Assembly: GCA_022571515.1 (NCBI GenBank) | Contig: JACZXQ010000006.1 | Span: forward strand, 89,334 to 153,333 | DNA length: 64,000 nucleotides | Direction: 5' to 3' | Origin: Gemmatimonadota bacterium | Lineage (GTDB): Bacteria; Gemmatimonadota; Gemmatimonadetes; Longimicrobiales; Gaopeijiaceae | In this document: piece by piece, positions 37,566 to 45,788 of the stretch | Position numbering within the stretch: position 1 is the first letter of the stretch | How the letters are laid out: every line of letters begins with the position of its first letter | Position numbers and translations under genes: made by a program | The notes under the pieces: generated by a model | Database searches by the model: none | What the model saw: only the letters and a program-made list of their open reading frames with translations | Told to the model about the DNA's origin: nothing

Positions 37566-37883
37566 TCAGAAGAGTCCGGGAAGCTGCATCGGGAGCCCGC
37601 CGGTCGCCTTCTTCATCTCCTCTTCGTACAGGACGCGTGCCTTGTTCTGCGCCTCGCCCACCGCCGCCAGGACCAGGTCCTCGAGCATCTCCACGTCACG
37701 CGGGTCGACGACCGTGGGGTCGATGACGACCTTGGTCACCCCCCCCTTTCCGTCGACCGTTGCGGTGACCATGCCACCACCGGATGACGCGGAGATTTCC
37801 TCACGGTCCAGCCGTTCTTGCAGCTTCACCATCTTCTCCTGAAGCTGCTGTCCCAGGCGCATCAACTGCTGCATATCAGTCAT
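37566..37883 (-). CDS. ybaB: YbaB/EbfC family nucleoid-associated protein
   Basis: 105 residues. N-terminal amphipathic helix MQQLMRLGQQLQEKMVKLQE, central beta-strands with GKGGVTKVVIDPTVVDPRD, C-terminal helix ending in a MQLPGLF tail. Forms dimeric tweezers that bind DNA. Lies between dnaX (34-base gap) and recR (20-base gap), its standard position. Confidence 0.96.
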   Translation of the reverse strand: MTDMQQLMRLGQQLQEKMVKLQERLDREEISASSGGGMVTATVDGKGGVTKVVIDPTVVDPRDVEMLEDLVLAAVGEAQNKARVLYEEEMKKATGGLPMQLPGLF

Positions 37884-37917
37884 CGTAATAAATCCTTATC
37901 ATACACCATCTTAGGTT

Positions 37918-39633
37918 TCATTCCAGGAGTTCGAGATCGAGTTCTTTTACCGCCTTCTCCAAGAGCGGTTCCCGCTGCATCAGCGCCTTCAACCGATCCG
38001 AACGTACCGTACCGGGACTGATGCGTTCGGCCACCTGCCCGGGCGTGCCACCGGCCTCCTCGACCACGATGTCGATCGACCGCCCTAGGAGGTCACCCAA
38101 AGCCTCGGAAAGCCGGCGACACGCCACCGGGGCACTTAGACGTTCGAGGCCCGGCCCGGCCGGCAGTTTGATCACGACCGATCCGTCATCCGACTCGCTT
38201 ACCTGCGCCGCCCTCAAGAACGGCCTCATGCCTGGCGGAACCGCCTCGCCGGTATCCAGTATCCGCTCCCAAGCCCCCGCCACTGACTCGACCTTCGGAT
38301 TTTCCGATTCCGGCTCCGGCTCGGCGATCGATCCCGGTTCCGCGGCGATCCGCGGTTCATCGTCCAACACCGATGTCGCGTGCGCTTGATCCGGCTGATC
38401 CGGCTCCGACGGTGCCTCCGCCTTTGGTTGCGGGGGTTTTCGCGGTGCCGCCGGCCGTCTCGGAGAGTCCCCTCCGGTAGGCGGCGGCGCGCCCCCGAGG
38501 CCACGGATCAGTTCCTCGAGTGCGACCGTACTGTCCAGGTAGCTGAGTCGCAACAGCAGCATCTCGAGTAGCATCTGGGGATTCTGGCTACGTCGGAGAC
38601 TCCCGTTGCTCTCAAGGTCTGTAGCCATCGCAAGCATCCGGACGAGATCGCCCGGTCGGAAGGCGGCGGCGCGCTCGGCGAAGGCCTCCGTCCTGTTTCC
38701 GGCGATCCCCCCCGCATCACCTGCGAGGGCCAACCGCAGCAACAGCCGGAGCGTCTCGACGAGCCCATGATAGAACTCGACCAGGTCGTACCCCTCGTCC
38801 AGCAGACCCTCTACGAAGCCGAAAACATCGCCCCGCGATCCCTCGAGGATCAGATCGAGGAGTTCCAGATATCGCTCTTCCTCGACGAGCCCGAGAACCC
38901 TCCGCACGGACTCCTGGGTCACATCGCCGCCAGTCAGCGAGAGTACCTGGTCCAGCAACGAGAGCGCATCGCGCATACCGCCGTCCGCCTTCTTGGCGAT
39001 GACCTCGAGGGCTCCCTCGGCCGCCTGAGCGTCTTCCAGCGCGAGGATGTTGCGAAGCCGCCCGATGATCTCCGAGGTGCCGATGCGACGGAAGTCGAAG
39101 CGTTGGCAGCGTGAAAGGATAGGAGCCGCGATCTGTTGGATCTTCTGTGGCTCCGTGGTAGCGAAGATGAAAATGACGCGGGGGGGCGGCTCCTCGAGGA
39201 TTTTCAGGAGTGCGTTCCAGGCCTCTTTGGTCAGCATGTGCGCTTCGTCGACGATGTAGACCTTGAAGCGCCCCTCCTCAGACGGCGCGTACATCGCCCT
39301 TTCCCGAAGATTTCTGGCGTCGTCTACGCCGCGGTTGGATGCCGCATCGATCTCGACGACGTCCAGGGCCGTATGGCCGCTCCAAATCCGCGAGCAGCTA
39401 TCGCACTCGCCGCATGGTTCACCCTCATCCGTGCGCTCTGGACAGTTCAAAGCCATAGCCAGAACACGGGCCAGCGTCGTCTTCCCAACGCCCCGGGGTC
39501 CGCAAAAGAGGTAGGCATGACCGACTCGGTCGGTGCTGACAGCTCGCCGAAGCGTCTCCGATACGTGCAACTGCGTGGCCACATCGGAGAACGTGCGGGG
39601 CCGATATTTTCTGGCTAAAGCGATGTGGGCCAA
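37918..39633 (-). CDS. dnaX: DNA polymerase III subunit gamma/tau
   Basis: 571 residues. AAA+ clamp-loader ATPase: Walker A CGPRGVGKTTLARVLA at about residue 45, zinc-binding Cys cluster (NCPERTDEGEPCGECDSC), Walker B VYIVDEAHMLT and sensor I FIFATTEPQKI. The linker at about 380-450 is Pro/Asp/Glu rich, then a short tau-like C-terminal domain. TTG 39633 is the start because it gives the conserved N-terminus MAHIALARKYRPRTFSDV. I see no slippery A-run that would allow programmed gamma synthesis. Downstream of the SRP RNA gene, a common synteny. Confidence 0.96.
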   Translation of the reverse strand: MAHIALARKYRPRTFSDVATQLHVSETLRRAVSTDRVGHAYLFCGPRGVGKTTLARVLAMALNCPERTDEGEPCGECDSCSRIWSGHTALDVVEIDAASNRGVDDARNLRERAMYAPSEEGRFKVYIVDEAHMLTKEAWNALLKILEEPPPRVIFIFATTEPQKIQQIAAPILSRCQRFDFRRIGTSEIIGRLRNILALEDAQAAEGALEVIAKKADGGMRDALSLLDQVLSLTGGDVTQESVRRVLGLVEEERYLELLDLILEGSRGDVFGFVEGLLDEGYDLVEFYHGLVETLRLLLRLALAGDAGGIAGNRTEAFAERAAAFRPGDLVRMLAMATDLESNGSLRRSQNPQMLLEMLLLRLSYLDSTVALEELIRGLGGAPPPTGGDSPRRPAAPRKPPQPKAEAPSEPDQPDQAHATSVLDDEPRIAAEPGSIAEPEPESENPKVESVAGAWERILDTGEAVPPGMRPFLRAAQVSESDDGSVVIKLPAGPGLERLSAPVACRRLSEALGDLLGRSIDIVVEEAGGTPGQVAERISPGTVRSDRLKALMQREPLLEKAVKELDLELLE

Positions 39634-39690
39634 GGGCTTGTAGCTGGCGTGGTCCCATTAGGGAACGACGGACGACACTCGAGAAAAGAA

Positions 39691-39796
39691 AAAGTGCCCC
39701 AGGCTACCCGCAGCTACGATCGCCGCACTTACCGCTGCTACCGGCGAGGTCCTGACGGAGTTCATGAGCTCTCGCCCTACGGACCTGGGGCACTTT
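39691..39796 (-). ncRNA. ffs: Bacterial small signal recognition particle RNA (4.5S type)
   Basis: About 106 nt. The two ends (AAAGTGCCCCAGG and CCTGGGGCACTTT) form a long terminal helix. The conserved SRP54-binding core reads GTCAGGACC then GGTAGCAGC on the minus strand, with CGGTAAG following. The 3' end runs into TTTTTCTTTTCTC, a likely termination tract. A promoter abuts its 5' end. The apical loop between ACC and GGT is UCGCC rather than the common GGAA tetraloop. It binds Ffh for co-translational membrane targeting and sits next to dnaX as in many phyla. Confidence 0.93.
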
Positions 39797-39799
39797 CAC

Positions 39800-39828
39800 A
39801 AGGTATCGGCGACCCCACGGGCAGTCAA
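39800..39828 (-). promoter_or_regulatory. Sigma-70-type promoter of the SRP RNA gene
   Basis: On the minus strand TTGACT (complement of 39823-39828) and TACCTT (complement of 39800-39805) are separated by exactly 17 bases, and the RNA 5' end begins about 4-7 bases downstream. The -35 box is near perfect; the -10 box keeps the important TA and final T. Confidence 0.75.
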
Positions 39829-39889
39829 CGGACAAAGGGCCGAAACGCCTTATTTTGCACGCCTTTTCGGCCGTATCAAGGCTCGGCGA

Positions 39890-40255
39890 TCATCGCGAAA
39901 GCCGCCAGGCGTCCGGCGTATGCTCCACGGTAGGAGGCCCACCGGAAACCTCCCGCACCGCGATGGCATCGAAACGGACTGTGTCCCACCCCCCGCCGTT
40001 CTCGTGGATCCAATGTCGAGCCACCAGCGAGATCTCGCGCTGCTTCCGCCAGGTAATGGCCTCCAGGGGGTGGCCGTACCCATCCCCCCGGCGCCCCTTC
40101 ACCTCGACGAACGCCAGCGTGCGGCCGCGTGCGGCGATGAGATCGATCTCCTTCCGGCCGAAGCGGTAGTTCCGGGCAAGAATGGTCCAACCGCGCGCCA
40201 GAAGATGCTCAGCCGCCAACGCCTCGAACCGGCGCCCAACTCGATGGGTGTTCAT
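39890..40255 (-). CDS. yraN: UPF0102 family endonuclease-like protein YraN
   Basis: 121 residues. Nuclease fold of the Holliday-junction-resolvase/restriction type: GRRFEALAAEHLLARGWTIL, RFGRKEIDLIAARGRTLAFVEVK shows the E-x(n)-D-x(n)-E-V-K metal site. ATG 40255 (MNTHRVG) is preferred to GTG 40270. Function in vivo is not established. It precedes the SRP RNA promoter by about 60 bases and follows aroF by 87. Confidence 0.92.
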   Translation of the reverse strand: MNTHRVGRRFEALAAEHLLARGWTILARNYRFGRKEIDLIAARGRTLAFVEVKGRRGDGYGHPLEAITWRKQREISLVARHWIHENGGGWDTVRFDAIAVREVSGGPPTVEHTPDAWRLSR

Positions 40256-40342
40256 GGTGGAGGGTCGCACGCCGGGGAGGGCGGTGGAATGCGGACATGG
40301 GACCCTGGGATTGCTTGGGTCTGGCGACCGGGGAGTCGGCGC

Positions 40343-41401
40343 CTAAGCGCCGCTCACCACAGAACCCGGGAGCGGTGGAACGAGATCGCGCCCGATGGCT
40401 TCGGCGATGACACCGATCTGCCCCATGAGCACTGCGAACTGTTCGGGATAGAGCGACTGGGCACCATCGGAGAGAGCGCTCGGCGGATCCTGGTGCACTT
40501 CAATCATGAGCCCATCCGCGCCGGCCGCAACCGCGGCCCGGGCCATGGGAATCACCTTGTCCCGAATTCCCGTGCCGTGGCTCGGATCTGCGATGATGGG
40601 CAGGTGCGAGAGCGACTGCACGACCGGAATGGCGGTCAAGTCGAGGAGGTTTCGCGTCTGGTTGTCGAAACTACGAACACCCCTCTCGCACAGGATGACG
40701 TTCGGGTTTCCCTCTGCCAGAATGTACTCCGCGGCCAGCAGCAACTCCGTAATGGTGGCAGCCATCCCACGCTTGAGCAGGATCGGCTTTCCGGAGCGAC
40801 CCGCGCGGCGCAACAACGGGTAGTTCTGCATATTGCGTGCGCCGATCTGGATCACGTCGGCGTGCTCGGCCACCAAATCCACGCCCTCAGGATCGAGAGC
40901 CTCCGTAACGATCGCCATGCCGGTCTCTTCGCGGGCCCTGGCCAGCATGACCAGACCCTCGACTCCGAGTCCCTGGAAGGAGTACGGCGAGGACCGGGGC
41001 TTGAACGCTCCCCCCCTGAGGATCGTCGCGCCCATGGCCCTGAGTAGGTGGGCGATTTCCAGGATCTCGGCCTCACCCTCGACCGCACATGGCCCCGCCA
41101 TGATCGCTAGGCGGTCCCCACCTATCTCGGTTCCGTTCGCCAAACGCACCACGGTGTCGTCGTTACACCATTCCCGGGACACCTGCTTGTACGGGCGCGT
41201 CACCGCAATGAGATTACGCACTCCGGGCATGCCCTGGAGTCGTCCCTCATCCACACGCCCGTCATTTCCGACGACTCCCACGGTCGTGCGTTGCTTGCCC
41301 GGCATGGGGCGCGCGCTATACCCCATGGCCTCGATCTGGGCCGTTACGGCCTCGATCTGGGCGTCCGTGGCATCATGGTTCATGACTACGAGCATGGGCA
41401 T
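40343..41401 (-). CDS. aroF: 3-deoxy-7-phosphoheptulonate synthase (AroF/Thermotoga type)
   Basis: 352 residues. An N-terminal ferredoxin-like regulatory domain (residues 1-70, MLVVMNHDATDAQIEAVTAQ) precedes the TIM barrel of DAHP synthase: AGPCAVEGEAEI, GGAFKPRSSPYSFQGLG, LLKRGMAATITELLLAAEYI, ILCERGVRSF, PIIADPSHGTG and IEVHQDPP. It condenses PEP and erythrose 4-phosphate, first step of the shikimate pathway; the N-terminal domain mediates aromatic feedback inhibition in this subclass. Confidence 0.96.
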   Translation of the reverse strand: MPMLVVMNHDATDAQIEAVTAQIEAMGYSARPMPGKQRTTVGVVGNDGRVDEGRLQGMPGVRNLIAVTRPYKQVSREWCNDDTVVRLANGTEIGGDRLAIMAGPCAVEGEAEILEIAHLLRAMGATILRGGAFKPRSSPYSFQGLGVEGLVMLARAREETGMAIVTEALDPEGVDLVAEHADVIQIGARNMQNYPLLRRAGRSGKPILLKRGMAATITELLLAAEYILAEGNPNVILCERGVRSFDNQTRNLLDLTAIPVVQSLSHLPIIADPSHGTGIRDKVIPMARAAVAAGADGLMIEVHQDPPSALSDGAQSLYPEQFAVLMGQIGVIAEAIGRDLVPPLPGSVVSGA

Positions 41402-41480
41402 CTCAGTAATTGAGGCCGTGCCGGCCTCGAACTCTCGTTACGACTACGGGCCCAAGTCTAAAAGCGGGAACAGACCTAGT

Positions 41481-42275
41481 CTACCGCACGCGGGCTTCTC
41501 CACCGGCCAGGCTTACCACCAAACCATCCTCGGCAACCCGCACGCGGCCACCATACCCAGCCTGGGCGAGGAGGCCAGGCACGGCGTCGGAGTCCAGCTC
41601 CGGGTATATGTGGGTCACGACCAGAAGGTCGGGCGAGGCCTCTTTGGCAAGCGTTGCGAGTCCGCATGGCGTGAGGTGTGTCTCGACCCTCGGCGGGTCG
41701 GGATAGGAGCACTCCGCAATCATCAACTCCGTTCCCTGAAAGAACTTACCCAGGCCTGTTTGAGGTCCTGTGTCACCTGTGTACGACACGGTGCCGGTGT
41801 CGGTCTCGAGGCGATATGCGACTGAGGTATCGGTATGCCGGGTCGGGTGGGTCGACACGCCAAGGCCGCAAGATTCGTCGGACCAGACCGAGTCCCGCTC
41901 GAGTTCCAAGACCTCCAACGGAAAGCCTGGGGCGAGCACGTACGCACCGAACGCCTCGGCCAAGCGGTTCATGAGACGGTGAATGCCTGGCGGGCCGACA
42001 ACGGTGAGTGGGTCCGTCCGTCTCGGACTCAAGCCGTGGCTGAGTGCGAAAAGCAGCGGGGCGAGGTCGCCAACATGGTCGGTGTGGAAGTGGGTCAGCA
42101 GAATGTGGGTTATCCGATCCCACGCGGCCCCCCAACGTGCCATCCCGTGCATGGTGCCCGAGCCACAGTCCATCAACATGCGGGTCGAGCCGCACGTGAT
42201 GAAATGACCAGCCGACCGCCGCGTGCCTGAGGGTACGAGAGTGCCGGAACCGAGGATCGTGACCTCGAAATCCAT
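41481..42275 (-). CDS. Metallo-beta-lactamase-fold hydrolase, ribonuclease Z-like
   Basis: 264 residues. The zinc motif THFHTDHVGD (HxHxDH) is followed by later ligands in THPTRHTD, SYTGDTGP, EC and VTHIYPE. MDFEVTILGSGTLVPS at the N-terminus resembles RNase Z and related hydrolases, but the long exosite arm of true RNase Z is absent, so the substrate is uncertain (RNA, cyclic nucleotide or other phosphodiester). It starts 9 bases after the smc stop, so is likely cotranscribed. Confidence 0.9.
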   Translation of the reverse strand: MDFEVTILGSGTLVPSGTRRSAGHFITCGSTRMLMDCGSGTMHGMARWGAAWDRITHILLTHFHTDHVGDLAPLLFALSHGLSPRRTDPLTVVGPPGIHRLMNRLAEAFGAYVLAPGFPLEVLELERDSVWSDESCGLGVSTHPTRHTDTSVAYRLETDTGTVSYTGDTGPQTGLGKFFQGTELMIAECSYPDPPRVETHLTPCGLATLAKEASPDLLVVTHIYPELDSDAVPGLLAQAGYGGRVRVAEDGLVVSLAGGEARVR

Positions 42276-42284
42276 GAGCTTCTA

Positions 42285-45200
42285 CTACGCCGCGGACCCG
42301 CTCGCGTGCGCATCCTCACGAAGCCGGACCCCAACCACGGAACTCACGCCTGCTTCCTCCATGGTGACGCCGTATATCCAATCGGCCGACTCGATCGTAC
42401 GGGGGTTGTGCGTGATCACGATGAACTGGGTCTGTGCCTTGAACTCGCCGAGCAGCTTGATGAAGCGGCCTATGTTGTTCTCGTCGAGTGGCGCGTCGAC
42501 CTCGTCCAATACGCAGAACGGGCTCGGCTTGACGAGATAGATTCCGAAGAGCAGCGACAGGGCCGTCAGCGCCCGCTCCCCGCCCGAGAGGAGGTCGATG
42601 CGCTGTGTGCGCTTCCCCTTGGGCGACGCGTGGATCTCGATGGGAGACTCGAGAGGATCGGAGGCGTCCTCCAGCCAGAGATCGGCCTCCCCACCCTCGA
42701 ACAGGCGCCGGAAGGTGAGCTGGAAGTTCGCGCGGATCTTTTGAAACGTGTCCTCGAACAGCGAGATCGCGGTTTCGTTGATCTGCTTGATGGCGGCCCG
42801 AAGGTCATCACGGGCCTGGAACAGATCCGCCCGCTGCTCCGTCAGAAAGCCTAATCGCTCGCTCTCCTCGGCGTGCTCCTCGACAGCCAACATGTTCACC
42901 AAGCCGATGCGTTCGATCTTGCCCACGATTTCCGTGAGCTCCGCCTCGAGTTCCTCAGGCTCACCGTCGACGGGCTCGGCCTCGTCCAGCAGGCGCTCGA
43001 GCGGACGGCCCCACTCGGCCTCGAGGCGCTCCTGGATCAGGCCGACGCGGCTGCTCGCCTCTTGCCGCTCCAACTCGAGCAAATGCCGACGCTCCGTGGC
43101 CTCTCGCTCCGCCGAACGAGCCGTGCGAACCCTGCGCTCGATTTCAGTGAGCTTGGCGATCACCTCCGCCAGCTCCTTGTCCTTTTCGCGCGACGCCGCC
43201 TCTGCTTCCTCTCGCTCTCCGAACAGCCGCTGCGTGGCGTCGCCTCCCTCGACCCGGACCCGCTCGGCTTCTTCGAGATCTTTGGCCAACGCCGATTCTT
43301 CCTCGTCCAAGGCCACGATGCGGCCCTCCGCAGAGGCCTTTTCCAGACGGAGATGCTCCGAGCGCTCACTCAGCCGGCCCACTTCCGCTTCGGCCCTGGC
43401 AAGCTCGACTCCGAGCCGATTTTCCTCTGCCCTCGCCGCTTCCCACTCCTCCTGCACTTCGGAGTGGGCCTGCCGTGCCGCCTCGCGCTGTTGCTGTACC
43501 TTCCCTTCCTCGGCGAGCATGAGGGTCCGGTCCTCCCGGGCGCTTTTCGCCCGGTCTAGTAGCCCGGCGCGCCCGGCCTTCGTGCCTTCGAGTTGGCGGG
43601 TGAGTTCGTCCCGGTGCAGGTCCAGGCGCGCCTGGCGGTCCACCTGGGCGGCTGCCTCGGAAGAGGCCTCTCTGAACCCGTCCTCGGCGGCCTGGAAGCT
43701 TGCGCGAGCAGCGTGTGCCTCCTTCTCGGCCTGGTCCACGGCCGTGCGAGCGTCACCGGTCACCCGGCGAGCCATTTCGGCCTCACGATCGACTCCAGTC
43801 TGCTCGGCCGTGAGAGCCCGAATACGCTCCTTGCGCTCCAAGGCGCCGCTGCCCCCCATGGGGCTGCCTATCTGAACCACGCCGCGCGGGTCGACCAACG
43901 CTCCCGCGAAGGTCTCACCGGCTGTCCCGATCGAACCGACACCCGCGAGCAGCGCATTGACCCATGGGGCCCCCACGCCGCTAACGGTGATCGACTCCAG
44001 GAGAGCGCCCCCCGCGCCCCCCGAGGACGAGGACGAAGGAACCTCATCCAGAGGCAAGAGCACGAGGCCCCCACCCCCCTTCCACTCCTCGCGAAACCAG
44101 TCGACGAGGCGCAGAGCGACAGCCGTGCTCTCGACGACGAGGCCGTCCGCAAGCGGTCCCAACACGCGTTCGACAGCCTGGGCGGCCTCCGGCGGTGCCT
44201 CGATGTATTCCGCAAGAGGCCCCAGCACACCGGCATCGCCCAGCGCCATGGCGGCGCGCAGAACCGCCTCACCACCCTCCTCACGCTCGTCCATGGCTCT
44301 AAGTGCTTCCAACTCCACAGCGACGCGTTGCTCCACCATGGTGGCCCGCGCCTCGGTCTCTCGAGCATCCCCAAGGGTTTGGCGGATCTCCGCGAGTGTT
44401 GCGGTAGCCCGCCCGAACGCCTCGCGCGCGACCTCCACATCCGACTCCAACCCACTGAGTCGGTCGGAGAACAGGTCACCCTGGCTCTGTATCTCCGAGA
44501 GGGCGCTGGACGCGTCGCTCAGCTCACTTCCGATTCGCTGGATTCGCCGCTCCAGCTCGGCCGCCTGGGACTCCGATGCATCGGCGTCACCTCCGAGCTG
44601 CGCAGCAGAACGAAGCAACTCTCGTTCCTTGGACTCGGCTGTCTCGACCGTCTGGCGGGCGTCGGCAACGCGAAGATGGACCGCGATGGCCTCAGCCTGT
44701 CTTTCCCGGAGATTCTGCTGAACGCCAGCGCATTCCGCCTCACGCTCCTCGAGGTTGGCGTCCAAGGCGGTGAGCTCGCTCATCACCTCGTCGGCCCGTC
44801 TGCGGGTTTCCCCTCGCTCGGTCGTGATCTGTTCGATGCGGCGTCCGGCGTACGACCGGCGCTCCTCGGCGACTGCGAGGTCGCGCTCCCATTTCACGAG
44901 TTGGGAGCGAATCTCCTCGAGCGCGCCGGCCGCATGCGTACGATCCTTCTCGGCGGTCACCCTGCCAATCCCGAGCGTTTCCTGCTCGGTTTCAGCTGCG
45001 GTGAGCTCCGCCGTCATCCCCTCTCCGGACTCCTTCCCCCCGGCCAACTCCCGGTCGAACTCTTCGAGCCGGGCGCGCAACTCCGACAACGTGTTGCGTA
45101 CCACCGCGACCTCAACGGCAAGACGCCGCTCGCGCAGCGTCTTATAGCGTTCCGCCTTACCCTTCTGGCGCGCGAGCGACCGAACCTTGCTGTCCACCTC

Positions 45201-45788
45201 GGCAATAACGTCCTCCAGCCTTTGGAGATCGGCCTCCGCATGTTCGAGGCGACGCAGGGCCGACTTGCGACGGTCCTTGTACTTGCCGATCCCGGAGGCT
45301 TCCTCGAACAGCGCCCGTCGCTCTTCCGCCCGATCCGAGAGGATCGAGTCGATCATCCGGTTCTCGATGATCGAGTAGGCGTTGGCTCCGAGGCCTGTGT
45401 CCCGGCAGAGGTCGACGACGTCGCGTAGACGGCAGGGCGAGCGGTTGAGCACGTAATCACTCCCGCCGTCACGATACATGGTCCTGCCAATCTCCACCTC
45501 TTTGAAGGGGATCGGCAGGACGCCATCCTCATTGCTCACCGTAAGGGTCACGGAGCCGCGGTTTACCGGTCGCCGGTTCACCGTTCCCTGGAAGATGGCC
45601 TCTTCCATCTTAGCTCCGCGGATCATGCTCGGACGCTGTTCGCCCAGAACCCATCGGATGGCGTCGGAGATGTTGGATTTGCCACAACCGTTGGGACCCA
45701 CGATGGCTGTCACGCCCTCATGGAATTCAATGGTGGTGGCGTCTGCGAAGGACTTGAAACCCTGAAGTTTCAGAGATCGAAGCTTCAT
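42285..45788 (-). CDS. smc: Chromosome segregation ATPase SMC
   Basis: 1167 residues, full-length bacterial SMC. N-terminal head with Walker A IVGPNGCGKSNISDAIRWVL, long coiled coil, hinge at about 510-670 (GVLGPLAEYIEAPPEAAQAV ... PLDEVPSS), second coiled coil, C-terminal head with signature LLSGGERALTALSLLFGIYL and Walker B FCVLDEVDAPLDENN. ATP-driven loop extrusion and segregation of chromosomes. Its ATG overlaps the stop of the upstream SPOR-like gene (ATGA), implying coupled translation. ScpA/ScpB are not in the window. Confidence 0.97.
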   Translation of the reverse strand: MKLRSLKLQGFKSFADATTIEFHEGVTAIVGPNGCGKSNISDAIRWVLGEQRPSMIRGAKMEEAIFQGTVNRRPVNRGSVTLTVSNEDGVLPIPFKEVEIGRTMYRDGGSDYVLNRSPCRLRDVVDLCRDTGLGANAYSIIENRMIDSILSDRAEERRALFEEASGIGKYKDRRKSALRRLEHAEADLQRLEDVIAEVDSKVRSLARQKGKAERYKTLRERRLAVEVAVVRNTLSELRARLEEFDRELAGGKESGEGMTAELTAAETEQETLGIGRVTAEKDRTHAAGALEEIRSQLVKWERDLAVAEERRSYAGRRIEQITTERGETRRRADEVMSELTALDANLEEREAECAGVQQNLRERQAEAIAVHLRVADARQTVETAESKERELLRSAAQLGGDADASESQAAELERRIQRIGSELSDASSALSEIQSQGDLFSDRLSGLESDVEVAREAFGRATATLAEIRQTLGDARETEARATMVEQRVAVELEALRAMDEREEGGEAVLRAAMALGDAGVLGPLAEYIEAPPEAAQAVERVLGPLADGLVVESTAVALRLVDWFREEWKGGGGLVLLPLDEVPSSSSSGGAGGALLESITVSGVGAPWVNALLAGVGSIGTAGETFAGALVDPRGVVQIGSPMGGSGALERKERIRALTAEQTGVDREAEMARRVTGDARTAVDQAEKEAHAARASFQAAEDGFREASSEAAAQVDRQARLDLHRDELTRQLEGTKAGRAGLLDRAKSAREDRTLMLAEEGKVQQQREAARQAHSEVQEEWEAARAEENRLGVELARAEAEVGRLSERSEHLRLEKASAEGRIVALDEEESALAKDLEEAERVRVEGGDATQRLFGEREEAEAASREKDKELAEVIAKLTEIERRVRTARSAEREATERRHLLELERQEASSRVGLIQERLEAEWGRPLERLLDEAEPVDGEPEELEAELTEIVGKIERIGLVNMLAVEEHAEESERLGFLTEQRADLFQARDDLRAAIKQINETAISLFEDTFQKIRANFQLTFRRLFEGGEADLWLEDASDPLESPIEIHASPKGKRTQRIDLLSGGERALTALSLLFGIYLVKPSPFCVLDEVDAPLDENNIGRFIKLLGEFKAQTQFIVITHNPRTIESADWIYGVTMEEAGVSSVVGVRLREDAHASGSAA

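Noticed and set aside
37918..39633. Programmed frameshift in dnaX
   Set aside because: No A6-7G slippery heptamer with a downstream hairpin is visible in the linker region.
41412..41428. GAGGCC/GGCCTC hairpin between the hydrolase and aroF genes
   Set aside because: Only six base pairs with no T-tract, so I do not call it a terminator.
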